A DNA stretch of 53,794 nucleotides from a bacterium (GTDB lineage Bacteria > Actinomycetota > Acidimicrobiia > Spongiisociales > JAHEDJ01), in the NCBI GenBank assembly GCA_024641325.1, contig JAHEDJ010000015.1, positions 1-53,794 on the forward strand, in the 5' to 3' direction. The notes beneath the pieces are model-generated. The model had not been told where the DNA came from. It saw only the letters and a list, made by a program, of their open reading frames with translations, and ran no database searches. Made by a program: the position numbers and the translations under genes. How positions within the stretch are numbered: the stretch's first letter is position 1; each line of letters begins with the position of its first letter. This document shows positions 37,131 through 46,541 of the stretch, piece by piece.

Positions 37131-37142
37131 TACTCGCGAGTA
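37131..37142. promoter_or_regulatory. Perfect 12-base palindrome before the aidB-like gene
   Basis: TACTCGCGAGTA, a perfect dyad, lies 10 bases after the MFS stop and 28 bases before the aidB GTG. The location suits an operator. Confidence 0.4.
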
Positions 37143-37170
37143 GCCTTGATCTCGAACCCAAGGAGGACCG

Positions 37171-38790
37171 GTGAACACGACCCACGAGGTCTTCAATCAA
37201 CCGCCACCGCTGGTCGACTACAACCTCTTCGTGAGCGACCGGGCCGTGGTAGACCACCTGAGTCATTACCCGGTCGGCTGGGCATCAGACCTGTTCACCG
37301 AGTTCGGTGAGCGGATCGGATCGTCCGAGGTGCTCGCGTGGGGATTCGAATCGAACCGCTATCCGCCTGTGCTGCAAACCCACGACCCGAACGGACATCG
37401 AATCGACGAGGTCGATTTCCATCCTTCCTATCACTCGTTGATGACTCTTTCCATGCAGTACGGATTGCATTCGTTGCCATGGGAGAACGAGGCGGGAGCA
37501 TACGTGGCCAGAGCGGCGCTCTTCTATCTAATGGCACAGGTGGAGGCCGGTCATGGATGTCCGATCTCGATGACGACGTCCGTCGTCCCCAGCTTGCGCA
37601 GGCAGCCGGACCTCGCTGCCATCTGGGAGGCGCGGATCACCCGTAACTACGACCCGTCCGTTCGTCCTGCCGAGTTCAAGGCCGGAGTGACATTCGGGAT
37701 GGCACTGACCGAGAAGCAAGGGGGTTCCGACGTCAGGTCCAATACGTCTGGCGCTACAGAGAAGTCGGATGGGACCTACACGATCACCGGCCACAAGTGG
37801 TTCTGTTCGGCTCCGATGTCTGATGCCTTTCTCGTACTGGCCCAGGCACCTGGTGGGCTCACCTGCTTTCTCATGCCTCGCTGGAAGCCCGATGGCAGGC
37901 GCAACGAGGTCTCGATTCAGCGCCTCAAGGACAAGTTGGGCAACCGCTCCAACGCCTCGAGTGAGATTGAGTTCCGGGAAGCCTTCGGGGAACGGGTTGG
38001 CGATGAAGGCGACGGTGTACGGGTCATCGTGGAGATGATCAACCACACCCGGCTCGATTGTGTGCTCGGGTCTGCGGGCCTCATGCGCCAGGCTGTGGTG
38101 CAGGCGACACACCATGCCGCCCATCGAACCGCGTTCGGAGGGATCCTCGTTGATCAGCCTGCCATGCAAAACGTCTTGTCCGATCTAGCACTTGAATCGG
38201 AAGCAGCGACGGCCGTGATGTTGCGGATCGCCCACTCGTTCGACTCCAAGGGCGACGCCGGCGAGGAACTGTTCCGGCGATTAGCCACACCGGTCGCCAA
38301 ATACTGGGTCACGAAACGCACACCGGGCCTCGTCTACGAGGCGCTCGAATGCCTGGGAGGCAACGGCTACGTCGAGGAATCGATCATGCCGCGCCTGTTC
38401 CGGGAAAGTCCGGTCAACGCCGTTTGGGAAGGCTCCGGCAACGTCATCGCCCTCGATGTCCTGCGCGCACTGGAAAAGAGCCCTGAGACGGCCGAGGTAT
38501 TCCTCGTTGAGGTGGGCCGAGCACGGGGAGCAGATACCCGGCTCGACCGCGCGCTCGACGATCTCGGGACGGCGCTGCAATCGGCCCCGTCTGAATCCCG
38601 GGCGAGATACCTGGTGGAGTCGATGGCACTTGCGCTGCAGGCGTCCCTGTTGGCCAGACACGCTCCAAATGAGGTCGCCGACGCATTCATTGCGTCGCGA
38701 CTGGCCGGTGGACGCAGCGGACTCTACGGGAGCCTGCCGGCCGCCGTCGACTTCCGGCCGATCATCGACAGAGCGCGACCGAACGTCTGA
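37171..38790 (+). CDS. AidB-like acyl-CoA dehydrogenase
   Basis: 539-residue flavoprotein close in length and motifs to E. coli AidB: GMALTEKQGGSDVRSN (flavin-binding middle domain), TGHKWFCSAPMSDAFLVLAQ, and the C-terminal FRESPVNAVWEGSGNVIALD holding the catalytic-position glutamate. AidB is induced by alkylating agents in E. coli and binds DNA; here the metabolic role is unknown. GTG at 37171 has a strong AAGGAGG six to seven bases upstream. Stop is 1 base from the converging yihY stop. Confidence 0.9.
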   Translation: MNTTHEVFNQPPPLVDYNLFVSDRAVVDHLSHYPVGWASDLFTEFGERIGSSEVLAWGFESNRYPPVLQTHDPNGHRIDEVDFHPSYHSLMTLSMQYGLHSLPWENEAGAYVARAALFYLMAQVEAGHGCPISMTTSVVPSLRRQPDLAAIWEARITRNYDPSVRPAEFKAGVTFGMALTEKQGGSDVRSNTSGATEKSDGTYTITGHKWFCSAPMSDAFLVLAQAPGGLTCFLMPRWKPDGRRNEVSIQRLKDKLGNRSNASSEIEFREAFGERVGDEGDGVRVIVEMINHTRLDCVLGSAGLMRQAVVQATHHAAHRTAFGGILVDQPAMQNVLSDLALESEAATAVMLRIAHSFDSKGDAGEELFRRLATPVAKYWVTKRTPGLVYEALECLGGNGYVEESIMPRLFRESPVNAVWEGSGNVIALDVLRALEKSPETAEVFLVEVGRARGADTRLDRALDDLGTALQSAPSESRARYLVESMALALQASLLARHAPNEVADAFIASRLAGGRSGLYGSLPAAVDFRPIIDRARPNV

Positions 38791-38791
38791 G

Positions 38792-39775
38792 TCATTTCCT
38801 TCGCCGGCCGATGGCAAAGCCCAGCAGGAGTCCGAACGCGCCGGCAAGACCGGAACTGAGGGGCGCCGGGCCCTCACCCGTGGTCGCGGTCGCTCGAGCG
38901 GGCCGGTCGTGCGGGGCCACCTCGTCCGAGTTGAGTGTGTCTACGTAGACCTTGGTGAGTTCGGCGCCGAAGAGATAAACCTGCCACATCAGATTGAAGA
39001 AGAACAGCAGAATGGCGATCCCTCCCAAGGCACCGAGAGTTCCCGAATTCCCAACCCGGCCGAGAAACGTTCCGACCAGGTAGGCCGCCGGTAGACCAAT
39101 CAGGGCAGTCGCTGCGCCACCTCGCCACGCCGCTCTCCACGGAATGAGAACCGCGGTCATTGTCTGGAACGTCAGGCCGACGACGGCTATGAGCAGAATC
39201 AGTGAGGCGACCGGCACAGTCCAGGACAGCAGGACCCGCAGCCAGGTCTGGTCGTCCGGCACCAGCGTTCTGGTGACGTATTGGATCGCACCAACAGCAA
39301 CAACAGGAGTAACGGCCAGGACCGCCAGAACTAGAGCCGAGACGAAGGCCACGCTTCTCTTCCACAGAATCGCCGATATTCCCTTCGTCCGCTCGGTCGG
39401 GACATCGAAAATCCGATTGAGGACAACCTGAACTTGAAGAAAGATCCCGGAAGCGGAGAAGACGGTGAGCGCGATGCCGATTCCAAGTGATGCGCCCGCT
39501 TGTCGTTTGGCGATCTCCAGAAGATCCGCGATCTGATCCGCCACGATTTCGCCGGCGGCCGTCTCCACCTGGTCGACCACCGAGTTCAACCGATCAACAT
39601 CTCCGAAGAGGAAACCGGCAATCGCGACGATCAGAAACATCAACGGTACAAGGGAGAAGAGCGTGTAGAACGAAAGGGCGGCGGCGGAAGGACCGGCGGC
39701 ATCGGCGGAAAACGAACGTATTGCCGCTTTGACGGCCGTTCCGGCTTTGTGGAGGGAGGCGGATTCGAACCTCAT
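38792..39775 (-). CDS. YihY/virulence-factor BrkB-family membrane protein
   Basis: About 327 residues with six membrane segments; DAAGPSAAALSFYTLFSLVP is the YihY/BrkB signature. Formerly misnamed ribonuclease BN; role uncertain (possible transporter). The extra C-terminal part ends with another hydrophobic segment and a basic GRRRK. The ATG at 39775 (MRFESAS) is preferred because TACGCT lies 9 bases upstream; an ATG at 39811 would add 12 residues. Neither has a Shine-Dalgarno sequence. Confidence 0.85.
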   Translation of the reverse strand: MRFESASLHKAGTAVKAAIRSFSADAAGPSAAALSFYTLFSLVPLMFLIVAIAGFLFGDVDRLNSVVDQVETAAGEIVADQIADLLEIAKRQAGASLGIGIALTVFSASGIFLQVQVVLNRIFDVPTERTKGISAILWKRSVAFVSALVLAVLAVTPVVAVGAIQYVTRTLVPDDQTWLRVLLSWTVPVASLILLIAVVGLTFQTMTAVLIPWRAAWRGGAATALIGLPAAYLVGTFLGRVGNSGTLGALGGIAILLFFFNLMWQVYLFGAELTKVYVDTLNSDEVAPHDRPARATATTGEGPAPLSSGLAGAFGLLLGFAIGRRRK

Positions 39776-39784
39776 ATGCGAAGC

Positions 39785-39790
39785 AGCGTA
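39785..39790 (-). promoter_or_regulatory. Candidate -10 box for the yihY-like gene
   Basis: TACGCT (TANNNT), minus strand, exactly 9 bases before the ATG at 39775. Confidence 0.3.
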
Positions 39791-39979
39791 CTGCCTCTTC
39801 TCCTCCTCCATCAGGTGGCGAGTGCCGCCGTGGTCACCTCAACGAGCAAGGGCCATCGGTGAGTGCCAGGGTTCGGTGAGGGCCGCCCGCAGGTCTACGG
39901 GACGGTCGACTCGGCAACCCCGGCCGCTGCAGGGCCGTTCGGCCTGTTCCCCGGTTCTGCCTGGCGGCCTGAAGCCGGT

Positions 39980-41284
39980 TCATGAGCGACGACCCCGCGG
40001 CCGAATCCCCAGCGTCCACGAGCCGACGACCACCGCCGCCGCAGGCATGAGTGCCACGGTTGCCGCGCCCGTAGTGACGAATCCCTTGAGAGCGAGCGAG
40101 GCAAATCCCCACATCACCGCCGGCAGGCCGACTCCGACCGCGAGCGTCGCCACCGGACGCGATGTACGGTTCTGCTCGTACGATCCGAAGAGGGCGATGA
40201 GACCGGCGAGAGGTATCAGCAGGATTCCGAACCAGACGGGCCGCGACCACCACCAGATCCCGCTCAGCGGTTCGACTGTCAACCCGATGCCGCCGAGGAG
40301 TAGCCCGAGGCTGATGACCCCCACCATTGCGGTCATGTGCCACAGGTAGATGGTCATGATCCGACCGTTTCCGATGATCACGGCCGACCAGACTGCCGGG
40401 CGCTCGAGCCACCGCTCCGCAATAGAGCGCAGGGCGAGAATGAGCCCCATCTGAAACACGGCCAGCATGATGAGGGCCACGGTAGGTGGCAGGTTGTTGG
40501 TCCACCCGGCTCCGGGTACACCCACCATGCTGACCGGATAGGGACCGGCGATGGTGAGGGCCAGGAGGCCGGCCAGCCCCGCGATTGCCAGCGCCGACCC
40601 GCCGACTGCCCCGCCCCGCAGAGCGCCCCGCTGCCACCTCACTCCGAGTTGATGAATACCCAGCCACACGAAGAGGAAGTTGACCCAGCCGACAACCGGA
40701 ACATCCAATCCATGGTGGAGCCAGTCGACAAAGCCCGCCGCTCCGAACAATCCGATCGGGATCGCCCATCCGAAGCTTCTATCCAGACCGATCATGAGCG
40801 GAGCAAGTGCGACGACACCCACATAGACGGCCAGAAACCAGAGGGGTACTGCGACGACCTGGGTACCGAGCCGCAGTAGTTCGGGATCGACGCTGGCACC
40901 GATGAGCACAAGTGTCACCGCCGCCCACACGGCTGCAAAGACCGTGGTCGGCCGGAGCAGTCTGGCGGTGCGCGCCTGGAGCCATTCCGAATAGGACCTG
41001 CCGCGAGCTCTGGCAGCGGCCCAGGAGATCGAGTTGGAGAATCCGCCGACAATGAAGAAGATCGGCATCACCTGCAAGAGCCAGGTGATGTACTGAATGC
41101 GTGGCTCTGCAACGAGAAGATGGTCGACGATCACGTCACCGTCACGAACGATGACCACCGCCATCAGCCAGTGGCCGATCACCACGATCGTGATCGAGAA
41201 CAGGCGGAGGAAGTCGATATACCGATCTCGCTCCGGGGGCGTTCTGTCGGCCATCTTCCTGGCTTGCTTCCACATTGTCTGCAT
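39980..41284 (-). CDS. Membrane acyltransferase, acyltransferase 3 family
   Basis: A 434-residue polytopic membrane protein with about ten segments. The N-terminal RDRYIDFLRLFSITIVVIGH and the following HWLMAV match the acyltransferase-3 (Nodulation factor/OafA-like) family, which O-acylates sugars or other envelope molecules. ATG at 41284 is supported by GGAGG five bases upstream; a longer in-frame start enters the divergent TPM gene. Substrate unknown. Confidence 0.85.
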   Translation of the reverse strand: MQTMWKQARKMADRTPPERDRYIDFLRLFSITIVVIGHWLMAVVIVRDGDVIVDHLLVAEPRIQYITWLLQVMPIFFIVGGFSNSISWAAARARGRSYSEWLQARTARLLRPTTVFAAVWAAVTLVLIGASVDPELLRLGTQVVAVPLWFLAVYVGVVALAPLMIGLDRSFGWAIPIGLFGAAGFVDWLHHGLDVPVVGWVNFLFVWLGIHQLGVRWQRGALRGGAVGGSALAIAGLAGLLALTIAGPYPVSMVGVPGAGWTNNLPPTVALIMLAVFQMGLILALRSIAERWLERPAVWSAVIIGNGRIMTIYLWHMTAMVGVISLGLLLGGIGLTVEPLSGIWWWSRPVWFGILLIPLAGLIALFGSYEQNRTSRPVATLAVGVGLPAVMWGFASLALKGFVTTGAATVALMPAAAVVVGSWTLGIRPRGRRS

Positions 41285-41438
41285 TGGTTCCTCCATGTCC
41301 TCGTATGGAGCAGGAGACCAGAAGGAGGCCGGGAGCACATCGGGGGACCACCCCGGTTGTATGTCGGGGACACCCTGGTGGCGCTCAGGGCGCCCTGTGT
41401 TGCGGCTAGCGTCAGTATCGAAATACGAAAGGATCCTC

Positions 41439-43754
41439 GTGCGGTTCCGGCTGGCAACTGCGGTTGTGTTGATATTCATCTTGGCTCCCGTCGCGGCATT
41501 GGCACAGAGCACCGAATGCCCGGCGTTCGAGGGCATCACCTGCGATGGAGCGGTCACAGATACGACCGGCGTCGTAGAAGACGACGCGGCTCTCGAGGAA
41601 GCGGTTGGAAGGTTGGTCGCCACCTACGGGCATGAAACGGCCGTGGTGATCATCGATGGCGCCGGCAGTCGATCGGTTGAGAATTTCGCCGTCGACCTCG
41701 GAAATGCGTGGGGTGTCGGTGATCCCGACCGCAATGACGGCATCATTATCGCCGTCGACCTCGATTCGCGGATCACGACCGTTCAACATGGTGAAGGCTT
41801 GAACGGGGTGCCGCGGAGTTTCGACTCCATCGCCGCGGTGGGAAACAGTTTCTTCGCAAACGGGGACTTCGACGGCGGGCTTCTCGCCATCATCGGATCA
41901 CTGGATGAGGCCCTCGCCGCGTTTGCAGCCGGCGAAACGGGGTCCGGCGCCACCGTGGACGATGTGATGGACGGCTTCACACCGGATGCGTCCGATTCCG
42001 GTGATGGTCCGAACCTCGGAGTCATCGGTGGAGCTATCGGAGTCGTTTTGCTGGGTGGGCTCGGTGTTACCGGCGTTGCCGTCCGTGGCCAGCGGCGTGC
42101 CCGGACGCGGCGCACTCGCCGGGAGCTGATCGACGGCGAACTGTCACGGCTCGATGTTGCGGGCCACGAACTACCACTCTTGCGGGACTTCCTGATCGAA
42201 AGCGATGCCGGTACGTCAAATGCTCCCCTTTCCGATGTGCTCAAGGCGCTCACGGACATCGCCGAGGTGAGACGGCCGGACAGCGAGGCGGCGGTGCAGA
42301 CGGCTCATCAAAACCGCCTCATCAACATCGTCGATCGGCCCCGTATGATGGCGGCCGCCGAGATGCCGCTCGAGCTGCAGGTCACCGGGGAGCGAGATGT
42401 ACTGGAGGGGGGCGTGCAATCGTCCGCCAAAGATGCGTTGGAGGTAGACCTTGACGACGATATGACTTTCAACGTTCGTCGCCAGGAACTGACCCGTCTG
42501 GTCGACGGGCTGCGCCCCTACCGGGTGGCCGAAGCTCGCACGCGGGTGGCAGCCTCCGTTGACCAGCGACTCGTGGAAACCAGCACCGGCCATGCGATCC
42601 TCACCGACCTTGGAGAACGCTTCCTGAAGGCGGCACCGGTGCTCACCGACAACAAGACCGTCGAAACGGCCGTAGAGAAGCTGGAAGCGGCTTATGCGAT
42701 CGCGAAGGCGAAGACCGACACCCTCGAGTCTCTCTACGCCCAGCTTCCGTCATCTTCGGCGCGTCCCGCCGTGGCGGCTGCCCTGGCGGACGTTGACCCG
42801 GATGCCGACCGTGCCTACACCCGCTACGAGCGTGTGCGTCAAGAGCTCGACGATAAGGGAGTCGAACTCAAGCAGGATGGCATGGACATAGCCGCCGTGG
42901 CGGCGCTCCTGTTGTTGAACCGCGACGAAGAGTCGGTTCCCGAGTTCCTCGCCGCCTACAGCCGCAATCGTGAAGAAGATCTGACCCCGTCCGAGGCTGT
43001 TGAATACGCACTGGCGGGCCTGTCCAACCCGCGACGAGTGGCAGCAGTCCGTGAGCAATCGAAACGGCTCGGACTCCCGGTGGCGATAACCGCCGCCCTA
43101 CTCGAACGCCGCACGGACGGAGTAGCCGTGTACAACGGACTACTCGACGAACTGGCCGAAGCCGGGGTGACCGGCGATGCCCGGCGGACGATCGCCGGCA
43201 TTCTCGCCGTTTCGTTGGAACCGGCACAGGCACTCCGTCGCTGGACCGAGTCGAGAGTCGAACTGGCAGCCCTCGGGTTGGAAGGCTCCTATGCAGACAT
43301 TGCCGCGGCGTTCGGGGCCTCCGACCCGCGCGGATCGCGAGAGTTTGCGCTTGCCTACGCGGCACAGCGCCAGGCCCTCGCCCGATCGTCCATCGACGAC
43401 GCCGACCGATTCGCTCCCGAACTAGCTCACGCCGGCACCTCGCGGCAAACGGACACGTGGACGGGAGAACCGATATCCGGTCGCTTTGGTTCGTTCGATC
43501 CGTTCACATTGTTGTTCTACCACTGGGTGATCACCGGTGGTCACTCCGGCAGCTACGGGTGGGAGGCCGTCTACGCGGATTCATCCTGGTCGAATGATTC
43601 GAACTCGTGGTTCGGCGGATTCTCCGGCGGCGGATTCGGTGGCGGCAGCGGCGGAAGCTCCAGTTGGGGCGGCGGCGGTTGGAGTTCGGGAAGCTTCGGC
43701 GGCTTCAGCGGAGGCGGCTTTTCCGGTGGCGGCGGTGGATCAAGCGGCTGGTAG
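41439..43754 (+). CDS. Secreted/membrane TPM-domain protein with Gly/Trp tail
   Basis: 771 residues. Signal peptide at 1-22 (FRLATAVVLIFILAPVAALA), TPM domain at about 45-165 (GNAWGVGDPDRNDGIIIAVD), a membrane segment at about 193-216, a long helical cytoplasmic region to about 640, and a low-complexity C-terminal tail (last about 45 residues) of Gly, Ser, Phe and Trp. TPM proteins (YgcG-like) often end in such Gly/Ser tails; function is unclear, with acid phosphatase or membrane-protein turnover proposed. GTG at 41439 has AAGGA upstream; the long upstream frame is antisense to the acyltransferase gene. Confidence 0.83.
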   Translation: MRFRLATAVVLIFILAPVAALAQSTECPAFEGITCDGAVTDTTGVVEDDAALEEAVGRLVATYGHETAVVIIDGAGSRSVENFAVDLGNAWGVGDPDRNDGIIIAVDLDSRITTVQHGEGLNGVPRSFDSIAAVGNSFFANGDFDGGLLAIIGSLDEALAAFAAGETGSGATVDDVMDGFTPDASDSGDGPNLGVIGGAIGVVLLGGLGVTGVAVRGQRRARTRRTRRELIDGELSRLDVAGHELPLLRDFLIESDAGTSNAPLSDVLKALTDIAEVRRPDSEAAVQTAHQNRLINIVDRPRMMAAAEMPLELQVTGERDVLEGGVQSSAKDALEVDLDDDMTFNVRRQELTRLVDGLRPYRVAEARTRVAASVDQRLVETSTGHAILTDLGERFLKAAPVLTDNKTVETAVEKLEAAYAIAKAKTDTLESLYAQLPSSSARPAVAAALADVDPDADRAYTRYERVRQELDDKGVELKQDGMDIAAVAALLLLNRDEESVPEFLAAYSRNREEDLTPSEAVEYALAGLSNPRRVAAVREQSKRLGLPVAITAALLERRTDGVAVYNGLLDELAEAGVTGDARRTIAGILAVSLEPAQALRRWTESRVELAALGLEGSYADIAAAFGASDPRGSREFALAYAAQRQALARSSIDDADRFAPELAHAGTSRQTDTWTGEPISGRFGSFDPFTLLFYHWVITGGHSGSYGWEAVYADSSWSNDSNSWFGGFSGGGFGGGSGGSSSWGGGGWSSGSFGGFSGGGFSGGGGGSSGW

Positions 43755-43815
43755 CTCGCCATAGAGCTCGATGATTCGATACTCTTGCCACATCCGTATT
43801 CATTGGAGGTAAGCG

Positions 43816-44247
43816 ATGGGGACCATTGGCGATGTTGTGGCTGAGAAGGGTGCGGTAGTCAATCAGATCGCTCCTACTGATACCGTGTTCGACGCAGTGC
43901 GCACCATGGTCGAAGCCAACTGTGGATCCCTCCTCGTAATCGAAGACGGCGAAATCGTCGGGATAATCACCGAGCGGGACTACCTGCGCCGCATCGCGAT
44001 CGAGGGTAGGACCTCCAAGGACACGCTCGTCAAGGAGATCATGACGACCCCGGTGCTCTACGTCGAACCCTCCTGCGAGGTAGAGGAAGCCCTCGCCCTC
44101 ATGACAGACCGGCACATTCGCCACCTTCCCGTGGTTTCCGGAGGCGACCTGCTGGGGCTGATATCCATCGGCGATCTCGTCTGGTTCCAGACGAAGGAGC
44201 AAAGCTTCCAGATCCGCTACCTCGAGGAATACATCTCGGGTCGCTAG
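43816..44247 (+). CDS. Tandem CBS-domain protein
   Basis: A 143-residue protein made of two CBS motifs (TVFDAVRTMVEANCGSLLV; EVEEALALMTDRHIRHLPVV), which bind adenine nucleotides and sense energy state. No catalytic domain attached. Strong GGAGG seven bases before the ATG. It converges with the membrane-protein gene at 44252, 4 bases apart. Partner unknown. Confidence 0.9.
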   Translation: MGTIGDVVAEKGAVVNQIAPTDTVFDAVRTMVEANCGSLLVIEDGEIVGIITERDYLRRIAIEGRTSKDTLVKEIMTTPVLYVEPSCEVEEALALMTDRHIRHLPVVSGGDLLGLISIGDLVWFQTKEQSFQIRYLEEYISGR

Positions 44248-44251
44248 CCCG

Positions 44252-44857
44252 TCAACGTTGATCGGGCGGAAGATTCCAGGGGTTTCCATCGATAGTCCGC
44301 GCTCGATCGATTGCAGCACCGCGTGAATCGGGATGGTCCCGACGGGCTTCAGAGCGTTGACGCTCGACCTCACGATCTCCGAGACTTGGAGTGGAGATCT
44401 CCAGAAACCGACCGGCCTCCGGATCTAATCGTGCGTCGGACCGTCTGACTCTGGCGAAAAAGGCCCGTCGGTCCCGATTCGCCGCCCGCCATTCTTGATC
44501 CTGGGATCGTCGTCCGGCTCGACCCGTCGACCAACCTACCGCCAGAAGTCCGAGCGAGGCGAGTCCGCTCCAGCCGATCGCCGTGGCACTTCCAACGGCC
44601 AACACCAGAACCCCCAACGCACACCGGATGTCCACCTGGTCATCTTCCGAGTACAGGAACGCCACCAGCGCCATGACCGTGAAAGCGACTCCGAAGAGCG
44701 AAGCCGACACTCCGCAGACCCATACGAAGAAAGAGAACGCAACCGACCCTGAGAAGCTGCGCGACACCCCAACGACGGCGACGAGCGCGGACAGGACGAA
44801 GAACACAACCGTGAGTTCGCGAAACCGATCTCGCAGCACGGAAGGGACGATGTTCAT
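44252..44857 (-). CDS. Hypothetical membrane protein
   Basis: A 201-residue protein with four hydrophobic segments between about 12 and 100 (VFFVLSALVAVVGV; AFSFFVWVCGVSASLFGVAF; and others), then a highly charged, Arg-rich cytoplasmic C-terminal half (RRSQDQEWRAANRDRRAFFA). ATG at 44857 has GAGG upstream. Divergent from the FTCD gene. No family recognised. Confidence 0.65.
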   Translation of the reverse strand: MNIVPSVLRDRFRELTVVFFVLSALVAVVGVSRSFSGSVAFSFFVWVCGVSASLFGVAFTVMALVAFLYSEDDQVDIRCALGVLVLAVGSATAIGWSGLASLGLLAVGWSTGRAGRRSQDQEWRAANRDRRAFFARVRRSDARLDPEAGRFLEISTPSLGDREVERQRSEARRDHPDSRGAAIDRARTIDGNPWNLPPDQR

Positions 44858-44897
44858 TTCATCCTCACAAGGTATTGTCGGCTCGACAGGAGGTTTC

Positions 44898-46541
44898 GTG
44901 AAGCTGATTGAGTGCGTTCCGAATTTCAGTGAAGGCCGTGACCTTCGAATCATCGACGAGATCACATCCGTCATCCGGAGCGTCGAGGGCATCCGGTTGC
45001 TCGACGTTGACCCGGGGGCTGCGACCAACCGGACCGTGGTGACCTTCGCCGGTACCCAGGCAGTCGTCGAAGAGGCGGCATTTCGCGCCATCAGGCGTGC
45101 ATCGGATCTGATCGACATGACCGCCCACACCGGTGAACACCCACGGATGGGCGCCACCGATGTATGTCCGTTTGTACCTCTCGAAGGAGCAACCATTGAG
45201 GACTGCATGGAAAGCGCCCGCAGGGTCGGTCGACGGGTCGGTGATGAACTCGGAGTCCCGGTCTATTTATACGAACACGCTGCCCCGGGAGGCCGCCGCT
45301 CTCTGGCAGACGTGCGACGTGGCGAGTACGAGGGACTGGCTCATCGGGCCGACACTCCCGACTTTGGACCCGCATACAACCCCACAGCCGGAGCCACCGC
45401 GATCGGTGCCCGGCAGTTCCTGGTTGCCTACAACGTCAACCTGAACACGAAAGATCGACGCTTGGCTCATCAGATCGCCCAAGCGGTCCGCGAAATCGGC
45501 AAGCCCCGCCGGAACAACGACGGATCGATCCTCAAGGACGAGGACGGCAAGACGGTTTTCGAACCCGGTCGATTCAAAGAGGTCAAAGGAGTCGGCTGGT
45601 TCATAGACGAGTACCAGCGGGCGCAGGTATCGCTGAACCTGACCGACTTTGCCGTCGCACCCATTCACGCGGTGTTCAATGCCTGCCGGGAGGAAGCCGG
45701 ACGGCTGGGCTTGCGGGTCACAGGCAGTGAACTCGTCGGACTGGTGCCACGCGAGGCGCTGCTTGCCGCCGGTGACCACTACTTGCACGCCCAGGGAGCC
45801 ACCACCGGAGTCCCCGAACGCGAGCGGATTCATTCCGCGGTTCTCTCGCTTGGACTGGATGAACTGGCTCCGTTCGATCCGGACGCCAAGATCATCGAGT
45901 ACGCCATCGCCGGTGAAAGCGGCGTCCTGGCCGGGATGCCCATCGTCCGGTTCCTCGATGAACTCTCCAGCGACCTTCCGGCCCCGGGCGGAGGCAGTGT
46001 CGCCGCCCTGGCCGGTTCTCTGGCTGCTGCACTGGCCGCCATGGTGGCATCGCTCACCTGGGCCAAGAAGGGCATGGAGGCCAGACGCCCTGAAATGGAA
46101 TTGCTGGGCGTTAAAGCCCAGGAGTTGAAGAGTTGGTTTGCTGAGGCGATCGATCGCGATACCGACGCCTTCAACGCGGTGCTGCTGGCGAGGCGGATGC
46201 CGCGCACCACCCCGGGCGAAGTCGAAGCAAGGTCAGCTGCAGTTGGGGCAGCGGACCTCGGCGCAACATTGGTCCCGCTGGAAGTTCTCGAACGCAGCGT
46301 CGAGGCCCTCGACCTCGTGCTGGCCGTTGCGACACACGGAAGCCCGACCTCAGTCACAGATGCAGGAGTCGGTGGATGGTGTGGATTGGCGGCCGCCGAG
46401 GGAGCCTCGATCAACGTTCGAATCAACTTGAAGGAACTAACCGGCGATCGCGCCGCGCTCACGAAGCGTCATGATGAGGCGCTCCGCAAGGCCAGGAAAA
46501 TCGCCGCAGAGGTCGGGCGCGCAGTCGAGGAGCACCTGTGA
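44898..46541 (+). CDS. Bifunctional glutamate formimidoyltransferase / formimidoyl-THF cyclodeaminase
   Basis: 547 residues carrying both FTCD activities, which move the formimino group of formiminoglutamate to tetrahydrofolate and then release ammonia, linking histidine breakdown to one-carbon metabolism. Formiminotransferase N and C subdomains span about 1-325 (IECVPNFSEGRDLRIID; DMTAHTGEHPRMGATDVCPF), cyclodeaminase about 350-547 (LPAPGGGSVAALAGSLAAAL). GTG at 44898 has AGGAGG four bases upstream. No hut genes are nearby, so the role in histidine catabolism is inferred. Confidence 0.92.
   Translation: MKLIECVPNFSEGRDLRIIDEITSVIRSVEGIRLLDVDPGAATNRTVVTFAGTQAVVEEAAFRAIRRASDLIDMTAHTGEHPRMGATDVCPFVPLEGATIEDCMESARRVGRRVGDELGVPVYLYEHAAPGGRRSLADVRRGEYEGLAHRADTPDFGPAYNPTAGATAIGARQFLVAYNVNLNTKDRRLAHQIAQAVREIGKPRRNNDGSILKDEDGKTVFEPGRFKEVKGVGWFIDEYQRAQVSLNLTDFAVAPIHAVFNACREEAGRLGLRVTGSELVGLVPREALLAAGDHYLHAQGATTGVPERERIHSAVLSLGLDELAPFDPDAKIIEYAIAGESGVLAGMPIVRFLDELSSDLPAPGGGSVAALAGSLAAALAAMVASLTWAKKGMEARRPEMELLGVKAQELKSWFAEAIDRDTDAFNAVLLARRMPRTTPGEVEARSAAVGAADLGATLVPLEVLERSVEALDLVLAVATHGSPTSVTDAGVGGWCGLAAAEGASINVRINLKELTGDRAALTKRHDEALRKARKIAAEVGRAVEEHL

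Noticed and set aside
39749-39775. GGATTCGAACCT next to GGAGGGAGG, resembling a tRNA T-loop and acceptor on the minus strand
   Set aside because: The would-be T-stem does not pair, the distance to a matching 5' acceptor is only about 59 bases, and the sequence is the coding start of the yihY-like gene.
41097-41438. In-frame extension upstream of the TPM signal peptide
   Set aside because: It is antisense to the acyltransferase N-terminus; the GTG at 41439 has a ribosome-binding site and a signal peptide begins there.
43600-43754. GGC-rich short repeats as a DNA repeat or CRISPR-like element
   Set aside because: They encode the Gly/Ser/Trp tail of the TPM protein, with irregular spacing and no spacers.
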